Notes: generated by a model not told the origin, from the sequence alone. 64,000 bases of DNA from Tissierella sp. (GCF_031460495.1 NZ_JAVKTS010000006.1:1-64000), one strand, 5' to 3'. Numbered from the stretch's first letter, positions 9,351-18,010 are shown. Translations and numbers: made by a program.

Positions 9351-9389
9351 ATGAGAAAGGGACAGTTCAGATTACTGTCCCTTTCTCAT
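9351..9389. terminator. Bidirectional GGGACA-type terminator between convergent genes
   Basis: 15-bp arms ATGAGAAAGGGACAG and CTGTCCCTTTCTCAT with a 9-base loop, between YvrJ (plus) and the sigma factor (minus). The right arm is the last codons of the sigma-factor gene, so its C-terminus (MRKGQ) is encoded by the repeat. Confidence 0.75.
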
Positions 9390-9917
9390 CTTCTCCAATG
9401 CATTGCCCTTTATATTCACTACAGTCCTATAGGATATCCCTAGTTTATCTGCAATATCTTGAATTCCCATATTTTTTATATAATAAAGCGATATTATTTC
9501 TCTTTGCCTATCAGTTAGTTTATATAATGCTTTCACTAATTTCTTATTATCTTCTTTAACTATGATAGATTCCAATATATCCTGTTCTTCAGATACTAAT
9601 AGATCCAGTATCTCTGTTTCTCCATCAGCAATGGTTTCATTTAGACTAGTATGAATCTTTATCTTGTGTTTATCTAAATACAAATATCTAAGCATTGTCT
9701 TTACATATCCTAAGAAATATACTCCTTTAGTAGAATCATAATCATTGATACACTCTAATATCTTTATATTTCCATCCTGGATCAAATCCTCATATTCATT
9801 TCCCTTGTTAAAATACTTCCTAATGGAACTAAGTATTAAAGGCTGCAATCTTTTAATTATCTTCTCTTTTGCTTCCATATCTCCCACTCTAGCTTTCTCA
9901 AATAATTCATTAAACAT
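9372..9917 (-). CDS. Sigma-70 family RNA polymerase sigma factor
   Basis: A 181-residue factor with region 2 (YEDLIQDGNIKILECINDYD, then FLGYVKTMLRYLY) and region 4 with a helix-turn-helix (LTDRQREIISLYYI, IQDIADKLGISYRTVVNIK). Regions 1.1 and 3 are absent or reduced, as in small alternative or ECF-like factors. The ATG at 9917 is 8 bases from AGGAG; the upstream ATG (9950) has no site. It converges on the DUF1659/DUF2922/YvrJ trio, as related sigma genes do in other Firmicutes, so these genes may be its regulon (inference). No anti-sigma gene is adjacent. Confidence 0.85.
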   Translation of the reverse strand: MFNELFEKARVGDMEAKEKIIKRLQPLILSSIRKYFNKGNEYEDLIQDGNIKILECINDYDSTKGVYFLGYVKTMLRYLYLDKHKIKIHTSLNETIADGETEILDLLVSEEQDILESIIVKEDNKKLVKALYKLTDRQREIISLYYIKNMGIQDIADKLGISYRTVVNIKGNALEKMRKGQ

Positions 9918-10063
9918 ATATCCATCTCCTTTATACTGGATTCCTCCCAAACTTTATAAATCCAATATATAAAATTATGGAGAATAAGGAAAAATCGGAG
10001 TTTACTTAAGTCTTGAAGTTAAATCTCTGGACTATACAAAAGTCCACAAAATTTTAAATGGAC

Positions 10064-10092
10064 TTGCAAAGGAACATCTGTTCTGTTATTAT
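10064..10092 (+). promoter_or_regulatory. Likely sigma-A promoter of the ComK-like gene
   Basis: TTGCAA and TATTAT with 17-base spacing, ending 46 bases before the ATG at 10139. Confidence 0.5.
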
Positions 10093-10138
10093 AAGTCTAA
10101 GAGTTGAAATAATTTTGGGAATAGAAAAGGAGGTAGCT

Positions 10139-10699
10139 ATGGAGAAAATATTTAATGGAGAACTTATGGCGTTCATACCACAATATGTAGAGGACAGGGG
10201 TAACTGTACTATTGTATATAGAAAAAATATGGAGCCAAATATAATTGAAAAAACCTTAAAAACTGTTATTCGCTCAATTGGAAAATACTATATGATAGAT
10301 TTGAATGAAGCAAAGAAAAGATATAGACTTCTTGTTTCATCACCAAATTTAGTACCTATTCCCTTGAGCAAACAAGATGTATTTGTACCTATTAAGGTTA
10401 GAGTACCAATATGCAAAGGAGACGGAGCCTTTGGATATATAAATCTAAGATATATTGACAAGATTAAAAAAGAAAAGAAAAACACAATAGTTCTTCTATC
10501 AGATGGAACAAATTTAAAATGTCTAAGTAGCCTAGCTACAGTGAAAAATCATATAAGAAATGGGAATATAGTCAGCAAATGCTATGAGAATAGATCTATG
10601 AGGGTTTGTGAAAATGAGGAAATCTATAATGCCATGCTCCCAGCTACAAAAGCTGATATAGCTATGCTTAGACAAGAGTTACAAAGCAAAATCACCTAA
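10139..10699 (+). CDS. ComK-like putative transcription factor
   Basis: A 186-residue soluble protein, ATG 5 bases after GGAGG. The spacing of features resembles ComK: a segment around IGKYYMIDLNEAKKRY, a proline-rich LVPIPLSKQDVFVPIKVR, a Cys then a GYINLRYIDKIKK strand, a S-D-G-T turn and a basic helical end. An alternative reading is a LytTR-like DNA-binding fold for residues 100-145. I do not see strong motif identity with either, so the functional label is tentative. Its C-terminus (ATKADIAMLRQELQ) is helical. It has its own promoter and terminator and is monocistronic. Confidence 0.5.
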   Translation: MEKIFNGELMAFIPQYVEDRGNCTIVYRKNMEPNIIEKTLKTVIRSIGKYYMIDLNEAKKRYRLLVSSPNLVPIPLSKQDVFVPIKVRVPICKGDGAFGYINLRYIDKIKKEKKNTIVLLSDGTNLKCLSSLATVKNHIRNGNIVSKCYENRSMRVCENEEIYNAMLPATKADIAMLRQELQSKIT

Positions 10700-10720
10700 A
10701 ACTTTAGTCTTAGGTGATTT
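10689..10720. terminator. Bidirectional terminator between the ComK-like gene and cstA
   Basis: Arms AAATCACCTAA/TTAGGTGATTT with a 10-base loop, overlapping the ComK-like stop codon. T-rich flanks occur on both strands, fitting the convergent genes. Confidence 0.8.
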
Positions 10721-10730
10721 TATTTACTAT

Positions 10731-12227
10731 TTATTTTGCTAGTTCTTCATCATAGTTTAAAATGGTGTTTGAACGACTGTCTGCCAGTTTTGGAACAAAT
10801 ACAGCAAACAGTATTGCTGCAATTATACCAATTACATATGATATAGCATAGCTTTCAGGTGCTAAACCAAACAATCCACCTATTCTAGATTCAAGCCCCA
10901 ATCCAATACTTTCATGACAGATATACGCCGTTACTATGAATGTGTAGAAAGTACCTGGTAACAAGGTCATAAAATAATTTTTTCCAGCTGTCTTAAGATA
11001 AACAGAAATCATAGCAAGAGCAAATACTGCTACTAATTGATTTGTAAATCCAAAGTACCTCCACAGTAGGTTGAATCCACCTGGTGATAGTTTCGCGTAC
11101 ATAAGTATAAATACTGCAGGAATAAATATAATCAAGGATAAGCCTACCCTCTTCTTAGCATCTTTTTGATCTATGTTAAATTGTTCAGCTATCATAAGTC
11201 TTAATGCTCTAAATGCAGTATCTCCTGAAGTAATAGGTAATACTATAACTCCTGCTATTGCTATTAATCCACCTATACTTCCCATGAATTCTCTTGATAT
11301 GATACCTACCATTGATGTAGCACCTGTAGTAAGTGCTGTACCTCTTCCAAATAGTACCATTGCTCCAGCAGCCCATACCATAGCAATCAATCCTTCAATT
11401 ATCATCGTGGAATAGAATGTGCCGCGGCCTTCCTTCTCTGATTTAACTGTTCTTGATATAAGAGTTGCCTGACTTCCATGGAATCCTGACATTATACCAC
11501 ATGCTACAGTAATGAAGAATACAGGTATAAAGTTTTGTCCTGTTGGATGTTGGAATAATAATCCCTTTGGAAGACTTGTAAAACTTGCTCCTCCATCCAT
11601 TAAAACTCCAGCAAGAACTCCAATAGCTGAAACAATTAAGACTCCTCCAAATACTGGATATACACGACCTATAATTTGATCTATAGGGAAGATCGTAGAT
11701 ATTATATAATAGCCTAATATGATTGCATAAACGATCCAAATAACACTGCTGTTAACATCCATATCTAGAATATCCCCAACTATTAAATCTCCAGGAGTAT
11801 AGATAAATACAACTCCTACCAACAGCATAAGTAACCATATGATAACTGTATATACTTTAGTGATGCCATCACCAAGGTATTTCTTAATCATCTTTGGAAC
11901 CTGAGCTCCTTTGTTTCTCATGGATATCATACCTATGAAATAGTCATGAGTAGCTCCTGCCAGTACACATCCTAAAGGTATTGTAATAAATGCTATAGGT
12001 CCAAATAAAATTCCTTGAATTGGTCCTAAGATAGGTCCTGTACCTGCAATGTTAAGTAATTCAATAAGCTTGTTTTTCCAAGGCTTCATTGCTACATAAT
12101 CTACACCATCTGCCATTGTTACAGCTGGTGTTAGTCTGTCATCTGGAGCAAACACCTTTTCACAGTATCGTCCATAAATTTCACCACCAACAATTAAAAT
12201 TATTAGTCCAATAATAAATGTTGTCAC
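10731..12227 (-). CDS. cstA: CstA-family transporter (carbon starvation/pyruvate type)
   Basis: A 498-residue polytopic membrane protein with more than ten hydrophobic segments. It carries the CstA hallmarks near the N-terminus (IAGTGPILGPIQGILFGP) and an internal GFHGSQATLISRT. The family includes peptide and pyruvate importers (CstA, BtsT). The GTG start at 12227 is 6 bases from AGGAGGG; the in-frame ATG at 12245 has that site inside its codons 2-4 and is rejected. LytS/LytT lie directly upstream, and a LytTR-like repeat pair precedes the gene, so induction by this two-component system is likely, with pyruvate a plausible substrate and signal (inference). Confidence 0.9.
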   Translation of the reverse strand: MTTFIIGLIILIVGGEIYGRYCEKVFAPDDRLTPAVTMADGVDYVAMKPWKNKLIELLNIAGTGPILGPIQGILFGPIAFITIPLGCVLAGATHDYFIGMISMRNKGAQVPKMIKKYLGDGITKVYTVIIWLLMLLVGVVFIYTPGDLIVGDILDMDVNSSVIWIVYAIILGYYIISTIFPIDQIIGRVYPVFGGVLIVSAIGVLAGVLMDGGASFTSLPKGLLFQHPTGQNFIPVFFITVACGIMSGFHGSQATLISRTVKSEKEGRGTFYSTMIIEGLIAMVWAAGAMVLFGRGTALTTGATSMVGIISREFMGSIGGLIAIAGVIVLPITSGDTAFRALRLMIAEQFNIDQKDAKKRVGLSLIIFIPAVFILMYAKLSPGGFNLLWRYFGFTNQLVAVFALAMISVYLKTAGKNYFMTLLPGTFYTFIVTAYICHESIGLGLESRIGGLFGLAPESYAISYVIGIIAAILFAVFVPKLADSRSNTILNYDEELAK

Positions 12228-12292
12228 TATGATCCCTCCTAGCATATTTTGGATAAATCATATCATAATATTCGGAAAATTATCCCTATCTT

Positions 12293-12328
12293 GGAGTGAA
12301 GTGTATATTAAATGGTGTGAAATGTATA
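12293..12328 (-). promoter_or_regulatory. Putative LytTR response-regulator site (two direct repeats)
   Basis: On the minus strand TATACATTTCACACC (12328-12314) and TATACACTTCACTCC (12307-12293) match at 13 of 15 positions and are offset by exactly 21 bp, two helical turns. The core CATTTCA and the 21-bp period resemble sites known for YpdB/BtsR-type regulators. They lie 66-101 bases upstream of the cstA start. A -10-like TATGAT occurs between them and cstA. Confidence 0.7.
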
Positions 12329-12338
12329 TAAATGAGAA

Positions 12339-13058
12339 TCAAATCTTTAGTAGTTCCTTTAAATCCTTGATTTTATTTCTACTTACTGATAATACTTCAT
12401 CTTCAAAATATTTCATTCTCACACAATAGCTGTTGTTAAACCATGGGTATATTTCCATGATATATTTAGTATTCACAAGATAACTTTTTTGTATCCTAAA
12501 GAAACCATTGGATTTCAGCTTGTCTTCAAATACCTTCAGTGGAGTATTATCCACATACTTATCATTCATAGTATGGATAATGCAGTTCTTATTTTGAGAT
12601 TCAATATAGATAATTGAAGAAACATCCACAAGAATTATCTTTCTGTCAATATTTATAGGTATCCTCGTAAGTTTCTTAGCTTTTGCATTTATTTCAAGCT
12701 CATGCTTTTTATTATATTTGTCCACCATTAGCTTAACCTTCTCTTCAGAAAAAGGCTTGAGAAGATAATCTAGAGCCTCTACTGCGAAAGCATCTTCAGC
12801 ATGATTATTATAAGCAGTTGCAAAAACTATTTCCGCCTTAGGAAGTAGCTTTCTTGCTGTGGAAGCAAGGGTGATTCCACTAATATCTCCCAAGTTTATA
12901 TCTATACATAGTAAGTCAAAGGACTGCTGAGATATCATATTTAAAGCACTTTCACCATTTGAAGCCTCCACAATATCTGCATGAGGCAAAACTTTGCTAA
13001 TAAGGTATTTCAACTCACTTCTTGCAGGTTTTTCATCATCAATTATAGCTATTTTCAT
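12339..13058 (-). CDS. lytT: LytTR-family response regulator (LytT/BtsR/YpdB type)
   Basis: A 239-residue regulator. The receiver domain (1-120) has acidic residues in IIDDE, the phosphoacceptor Asp53 in CIDINLGD, and the conserved Lys in YLLKPF. The LytTR DNA-binding domain (about 140-239) has the IIYIESQNKNCIIHT and FFRIQKSYLVN patterns. It lies 37 bases downstream of the cognate kinase gene. Its probable target is the repeat pair just beyond its own stop codon. Confidence 0.92.
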   Translation of the reverse strand: MKIAIIDDEKPARSELKYLISKVLPHADIVEASNGESALNMISQQSFDLLCIDINLGDISGITLASTARKLLPKAEIVFATAYNNHAEDAFAVEALDYLLKPFSEEKVKLMVDKYNKKHELEINAKAKKLTRIPINIDRKIILVDVSSIIYIESQNKNCIIHTMNDKYVDNTPLKVFEDKLKSNGFFRIQKSYLVNTKYIMEIYPWFNNSYCVRMKYFEDEVLSVSRNKIKDLKELLKI

Positions 13059-13095
13059 TTTATCAGTCTCCTATCCAGCCTGATATAATCATAGG

Positions 13096-14769
13096 CTAAT
13101 TTTTAACTATACTAATATTTACTCTTGTCCCTGATGGAGTAGATACAATATCTAGCCCATTGGAAGATCCATACATATAGCAAAGTCTCTTGTGTACATT
13201 TGAAAGACCAATATTATTGTGCCCAGTGGTGTTGTTCTTTAATCCTTGGATAATGTCATCTGATATTCCATGTCCATTATCACTTACAGAAATAAGAAAA
13301 TCTCTTTCTCTTTCCCTAACTTCGATATCTACCTTACCAATATTCTTGCTCATTGCACCATGGAAAACTGCATTTTCAACTATGGGTTGGACAATTAGAC
13401 AAGGAACCTTACAATCTAATCCTTCAGGTAACTTTATTGAGATTTCTAACCTTTCATCAAATCTTGCTTTTACCAACTGTAGAAATGCTTTTACATATTC
13501 CATTTCTTCATATATACTTACCAGTGCATCCTTAGTCTTTATTGAATTCCTAAAATATGTAGCAAGAGCGATAAGTAGCTCCCTTGCCTCATTTGGTTTT
13601 TCTCTTACGAAGGAGCTAATAGTATTTAAAGAGTTAAAAATAAAATGAGGGTTAATTTGTGATTGTAATGCTTTGTACTCAGCCTTTACTAGTAATCCCT
13701 TCTGTCTTTCCATATCGGCAAGTTCGTACTGTGTAGAAAGCAATTTACCTAGTCCATCTGCAAATAAAATCTGTGAGTCATATGAAATCCTATACTTTTT
13801 CGAAAATATAATCATGGATCCAAATACCTTGTTGCTTTTAATCAAAGGAACAGCTATAGCTATCATATGCTTAAGTGGTTCGTAGAAAATATCCTCCTCT
13901 TTAGCATTTTCTGCAACTATTACTTCCTTTTTTTCAAAGACCAATTGGGTAATATCAGGTAAAGGATTTTTATTAGGTAAAAGATTTATATCTCCATTTA
14001 TGCTAATTATTTCCTCTGTATTGGTAATTACCACTGCAAGATCATTTGAAAAATCCAGAATAATTTCCCCTATATTATTGCAATTTTTCTCATTATATTC
14101 ACCCGTCTGCAAAATTGGTAAGCATTTGTGAGTTATTTCAAAAGTAAGATTTACCTTTTTCCCAATCTTTTGTTCCTGCTCCGTTATGATGTTTTTAAAA
14201 ACACCAACAAATAGAACCATTCCTATGGAATTGAATATTGTCATAGGTAAAAATATATTTTTTACCAATAAAAATGCCTCATCAAATGGCCTTGAAATTA
14301 ACAAAATAATTAACATCTGAAGGCTTTCAACTACAAAAGTGATTAAAAATAATTCTGAACTGTTATATTTATTTTCCTTAATATGTCTTGAGACCATTGC
14401 CCCAATTAAACCACCTAAAAATGTAGATATAGTGCAAGCAATAGTTGAAAATCCACTAATGTCTATGATAAATCTATGGATACCTGCAATTGTGCCAGTG
14501 ACAATCCCAACAAGGGGCCCCCCTATAAAACTACTGGCCATTACACCTATGACTCTAGTATTTGCTATAGCACCACTGATGGCATAACCAGTATAGTTTG
14601 ATATTATACCTATGGATGAAAAAATGATAATTAACAATAACTGATCCTTTATAGACTCATTTTCATATACGATTATTCTTCGTACAGCCTTAATCCTAGC
14701 CAGTACCTGAGCTAATAGGATCAATAATCCAATATTCACCAGCATTGCCTTGAAGATTTCTATATTCAT
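13096..14769 (-). CDS. lytS: LytS-type sensor histidine kinase
   Basis: A 557-residue kinase. The N-terminal 5TM-5TMR_LYT membrane domain (about 1-195, with TRVIGVMASSFIGGPLVGI) is followed by a GAF-like domain (about 210-345) and a HisKA_7TM/LytS-type transmitter with His375 in QINPHFIFNS, an N-box IVQPIVENAVFHG and a G-box DNGHGIS. The same combination makes up BtsS/YpdA pyruvate sensors and LytS autolysis sensors; the adjacent cstA favours the former (inference). The start follows GAAGGTGATAAA. Confidence 0.92.
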   Translation of the reverse strand: MNIEIFKAMLVNIGLLILLAQVLARIKAVRRIIVYENESIKDQLLLIIIFSSIGIISNYTGYAISGAIANTRVIGVMASSFIGGPLVGIVTGTIAGIHRFIIDISGFSTIACTISTFLGGLIGAMVSRHIKENKYNSSELFLITFVVESLQMLIILLISRPFDEAFLLVKNIFLPMTIFNSIGMVLFVGVFKNIITEQEQKIGKKVNLTFEITHKCLPILQTGEYNEKNCNNIGEIILDFSNDLAVVITNTEEIISINGDINLLPNKNPLPDITQLVFEKKEVIVAENAKEEDIFYEPLKHMIAIAVPLIKSNKVFGSMIIFSKKYRISYDSQILFADGLGKLLSTQYELADMERQKGLLVKAEYKALQSQINPHFIFNSLNTISSFVREKPNEARELLIALATYFRNSIKTKDALVSIYEEMEYVKAFLQLVKARFDERLEISIKLPEGLDCKVPCLIVQPIVENAVFHGAMSKNIGKVDIEVRERERDFLISVSDNGHGISDDIIQGLKNNTTGHNNIGLSNVHKRLCYMYGSSNGLDIVSTPSGTRVNISIVKN

Positions 14770-14786
14770 TTTATCACCTTCTTTCT

Positions 14787-14815
14787 GGGACAGAGGGACA
14801 GGAGTTGTGTCCCAC
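14787..14815. repeat. GGGACA repeat copy between pcp and lytS
   Basis: A 29-base element (GGGACAGAGGGACAGGAGTT then GTGTCCCAC) identical to 26621-26649. It can fold GGGACA/TGTCCC and lies just past the pcp stop, so it may act as its terminator, although no U-run follows on the minus strand. Confidence 0.7.
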
Positions 14816-14819
14816 TTTC

Positions 14820-15431
14820 TTATTCCTTGCTTAATATACTAGTTTCTATTGCAATTGTAAGTCCCTTTACAATATAGTCTAAGGACATGCTAGGAGCCAT
14901 TCCTTTGTTGATTACTTGCTCTGGAATATATGGTATATGGATAAACCCACCTACTATATTGTTATATTTCTTGTCAATATTATAAAGCAAGCTATACATA
15001 ATATGATTACAGACATAAGTACCAGCTGAATTAGATATTTCACAAGGGATTTTATTTTCCTTTAATTTATTTAATATTGCTTTAATAGGTAAAGTTGAAA
15101 AATATCCTACATCTCCACCTTTAACTATGGTCTCGTCAAGAGGTTGATTACCTCCATTATCTGCTATTCCTGCATCATCAATATTGATGGCCACCCTTTC
15201 GATACTAATCTTATCTCTCCCACCTGCTTGCCCCACACAAATAACTATATCTGGATCTTCCTTTTCCAAGGCTATCTCCAATATTTCTCTAGACTTTCCA
15301 AATACTGTAGGCAATTCTAGTTTAACTATTTTAGCTCCTAATAACTCATCTTTTAGCATCTTTACTGCCTCAAGAGCTGGATTTACCTCTTCTCCTCCAA
15401 AGGGCTCAAACCCTGTAACTAATACCTTCAT
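14820..15431 (-). CDS. pcp: Pyroglutamyl-peptidase I
   Basis: A 203-residue cytoplasmic cysteine peptidase (family C15) that removes N-terminal 5-oxoproline from peptides. The catalytic triad is visible: Glu78 in SIERVAIN, Cys141 in SAGTYVCNH and His165 in GGFIHIPY. Family-typical length and GFEPFGG N-terminus. It overlaps pxpC by 4 bases (ATGA) and ends the operon, so it supplies free 5-oxoproline to the PxpABC enzyme encoded with it. Confidence 0.95.
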   Translation of the reverse strand: MKVLVTGFEPFGGEEVNPALEAVKMLKDELLGAKIVKLELPTVFGKSREILEIALEKEDPDIVICVGQAGGRDKISIERVAINIDDAGIADNGGNQPLDETIVKGGDVGYFSTLPIKAILNKLKENKIPCEISNSAGTYVCNHIMYSLLYNIDKKYNNIVGGFIHIPYIPEQVINKGMAPSMSLDYIVKGLTIAIETSILSKE

Positions 15432-16468
15432 AATATCTCTCCTCTCATTTCTATAATATCCACTTTATAATTTGATTTATCAATTTTTAGATTGAACTTT
15501 CTTATTTCATTAAATTCAAAGCTATTATCCTTAACAATAGATTTAATTTCCTTAAATCTATTTTCATATTCCCTATATAATCTATGGGCTTCTTTCAGGG
15601 AAATAGCTGTAAAATTAATAGAATCACCCGGCCTCATTTGGGCTAATACGCTTAGGTCTGGAGTAATGACTGTAGCAATCTTAGTATATCCTCCAGTAGT
15701 AGCCCTATCAGCCATCATAATAATTGGAAATCCATGACCCGGCACTTGTATTGAACCAAAGACTATACCATCAGAAATAATATCCGCTCCTGAAATATGC
15801 TCAATTTGTGGTCCATTTAGTCTATATCCCATTCTATCAGCCTGGGAACTGATGGTATATTTTGAAGATAAAAAAGTCTCAATTCCCTTTTTTGTAAAGT
15901 AATCATCCTGAGGACCCATGATTACCCTAATTTCCTTTTCCTTGCCATATAGAGGTATAAATGAAGATGCTAAATAAGAACCTGTATTACTTAACTCCCC
16001 ATTGCCTAAATTAATCTCATCACCATTTTCCAATTTTCTCCCCTTATATCCACCTAATTTGCCTCTAGTAAAAGTTGATCTGCTAGCCATTATCTCAGGT
16101 ATATCCAGTCCCCTACTAAAGGATATATAGGATCTAAAACCACTACTTGCAGGAGAGAAGCTAAGAATGTCTCCTTCCTTTACCTTTATACTAGTCCACT
16201 TTGGTATTGGCTCTCCGTTGATTCTAGGGCTCATATTTCCCCCAGTAATACTAATGATTTCATCGCAATCAAAGATAATCTCAGGTCCTAAAAAAGTACT
16301 CTCAAGAACTGCCGAATCCTCAGGATTTCCCACTAAAATATTTGCAACTCTACTGGCAAAATCATCCATAGATCCAGCTACAGATATACCAAATCCTTCA
16401 TATCCCCATCTACCCTTATCTTGAACAGTAGTAAAAGTCCCTGATTTAATGATTCTAATCTTTGTCAT
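15428..16468 (-). CDS. pxpC: 5-oxoprolinase subunit PxpC
   Basis: A 346-residue carboxyltransferase-like subunit (AHS2/KipA family) of the ATP-dependent 5-oxoprolinase PxpABC, which converts 5-oxoproline to glutamate. Family motifs: GRWGYEGFGISVAGSMD, GGNMSPRINGEPIP and GHGFPIIMMADRATTGGY. I prefer the ATG at 16468, 5 bases after GGTGA; an ATG at 16480 is also in frame but too close to its site. It overlaps pxpB by 14 bases, implying translational coupling. Confidence 0.93.
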   Translation of the reverse strand: MTKIRIIKSGTFTTVQDKGRWGYEGFGISVAGSMDDFASRVANILVGNPEDSAVLESTFLGPEIIFDCDEIISITGGNMSPRINGEPIPKWTSIKVKEGDILSFSPASSGFRSYISFSRGLDIPEIMASRSTFTRGKLGGYKGRKLENGDEINLGNGELSNTGSYLASSFIPLYGKEKEIRVIMGPQDDYFTKKGIETFLSSKYTISSQADRMGYRLNGPQIEHISGADIISDGIVFGSIQVPGHGFPIIMMADRATTGGYTKIATVITPDLSVLAQMRPGDSINFTAISLKEAHRLYREYENRFKEIKSIVKDNSFEFNEIRKFNLKIDKSNYKVDIIEMRGEIL

Positions 16469-17162
16469 AGACTTCACCATCCTTAATACTCCTCAAATAT
16501 TCAACCTCACCAATAGGCACAAATCTCACATAATCCCCTGCCTTTAACAATACTGGAGGATTTTCTGTAGGATTATATAGACTAAGAGGACTCCACCCAA
16601 TTAGCTGCCACCCTCCAGGACTATCTATTGGATAAATTCCAGTTTGCTTTCCTGCTATACCAACAGAACCAGCAGCTATATTAACTCTTGGTACCTCAAG
16701 TCTAGGAGTCTCTATCCTTTCACTCATACCACCTAAATATCCAAATCCTGGGGTAAAGCCTAGCATATAAACAAGATAATCTGTTGAACTGTGTATTTTT
16801 ATTACATCTTCCACACTAAGATTATTATATTTAGCTACAAATTCAATATCTGGACCATATTTCCCACCATAAATAGTTGGAATCTCTATAATCCTAATAT
16901 CTGTAGAGCTATAGTTAGCTATATCTTCTTCCATCTCTTTAATAGCATTAATCAATTCACTGTATTTCAATACCATAGGGTCATAGATTATCTGAACTGA
17001 CCGATAGGTAGGAAGTATCCCTATTATACCCTCCATACCAATATTATCAATAGACTTAACCATGTTACGAACCTTAGTATTAATCTCTGGGCTAATACCA
17101 TTACCAAATTCAACTATTACAGCCCTATCACCTGCAGGAATATATTTTGTACTTTCATACAT
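16455..17162 (-). CDS. pxpB: 5-oxoprolinase subunit PxpB
   Basis: A 235-residue AHS1/KipI-family protein. Family signatures: AGDRAVIVEFGNGI near the N-terminus, the YLVYMLGFTPGFGYLGGM core, AGSVGIAGKQTGIYPIDSPGGW and ILLK-type C-terminus (PPVLLKAGDYVRFVP). Together with PxpC it forms the ATP-using part of 5-oxoprolinase. Historic names such as KipI (kinase inhibitor) come from Bacillus. It lies 14 bases after pxpA. Confidence 0.94.
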   Translation of the reverse strand: MYESTKYIPAGDRAVIVEFGNGISPEINTKVRNMVKSIDNIGMEGIIGILPTYRSVQIIYDPMVLKYSELINAIKEMEEDIANYSSTDIRIIEIPTIYGGKYGPDIEFVAKYNNLSVEDVIKIHSSTDYLVYMLGFTPGFGYLGGMSERIETPRLEVPRVNIAAGSVGIAGKQTGIYPIDSPGGWQLIGWSPLSLYNPTENPPVLLKAGDYVRFVPIGEVEYLRSIKDGEVYDKD

Positions 17163-17176
17163 CTTATCACCAGCTT

Positions 17177-17947
17177 CTATATAAATTCTCCAAGCTTCTT
17201 AACTTGGATTCCTGACTTAATTAAGTTCTCTTTAATATATCTTACAAAATCAACAGCCATAGGATTATCTCCATGAACACATATAGAATCAGCCACTATA
17301 GAAATTTCTTTACCATTAATAGTATCTACTGATCCTTCTAAGACCATCTTTTTAATCCTTTGAAAAGCCTCTTCTTTATCATGGATAAATGCACCGGGCA
17401 AGTTTCTATTAACTAAAGTCCCATCATCATTATATCCTCTATCTGCAAATACTTCTTGAGCAACCTTTAGCCCCTTTTCAGCTGCCCGTTTAGCTAAATA
17501 ACTACCACTTAAAGCAAGAAGGATGATATCTTTGTCCACATCTAGTATTCCGTTGATGATTTCCTCAGCTATTTCTGCTTTCACAGATGCCATATTATAG
17601 AAAGCTCCGTGCAGCTTCATATGTTGAACCTTACCACCATTGGCCTTAGCAAAAGCAGATAATGCACCCAATTGATAAATCATATAAGATCTTGCTTCTT
17701 TGGGACTAATGTCCATATTTCTCCTACCAAAGCCCATGAAATCAGCATATCCAGGATGAGCACCAATACCTACATTATGATTTATAGCTTCTATGACAGT
17801 ATGCTCCATGATAAGTGGATCACCAGCATGCCACCCACAGGCAATATTCACAGAACTTACCTGCTGAATAATTTCATCATCCATACCTAAAACATAGGAG
17901 CCAAACCCCTCCCCAATGTCAGAGTTTAAGTCTACTACATTCCTCAT
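17177..17947 (-). CDS. pxpA: 5-oxoprolinase subunit PxpA (LamB/YcsF family)
   Basis: A 256-residue protein with the YcsF signature VDLNSDIGEGFGSY, NIACGWHAGDP, IGAHPGYADFMGFGRR, and CVHGDNP near the C-terminus. It is the first gene of pxpA-pxpB-pxpC-pcp. GGAGGG is 6 bases from the ATG at 17947; a GTG directly before it is less likely. Its promoter-leader block is nearly duplicated in front of the sigma-54 activator gene. Confidence 0.94.
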   Translation of the reverse strand: MRNVVDLNSDIGEGFGSYVLGMDDEIIQQVSSVNIACGWHAGDPLIMEHTVIEAINHNVGIGAHPGYADFMGFGRRNMDISPKEARSYMIYQLGALSAFAKANGGKVQHMKLHGAFYNMASVKAEIAEEIINGILDVDKDIILLALSGSYLAKRAAEKGLKVAQEVFADRGYNDDGTLVNRNLPGAFIHDKEEAFQRIKKMVLEGSVDTINGKEISIVADSICVHGDNPMAVDFVRYIKENLIKSGIQVKKLGEFI

Positions 17948-17955
17948 CACAATCC

Positions 17956-17995
17956 CTCCATCTGACTTCTTACTGATATTATATCATTTTCTTGG
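17956..17995 (-). promoter_or_regulatory. Promoter-leader of the pxp operon (extended -10), copy 1 of a repeated block
   Basis: The minus strand contains TGATATAAT (17986-17978), an extended -10, followed by ATCAGTAAGAAGTCAGATGG leading into the ribosome binding site. A 40-base block matches 22580-22619 at 35 positions. Confidence 0.6.
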
Positions 17996-18010
17996 TTTTA
18001 TGGGTACAAA

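Noticed and set aside
9745-9972. Plus-strand ORF antisense to the sigma factor
   Set aside because: Shadow of the sigma gene; no ribosome site.
12228-12245. ATG at 12245 as cstA start
   Set aside because: The ribosome site AGGAGGG lies inside codons 2-4 of that reading; the GTG at 12227 is correctly spaced.
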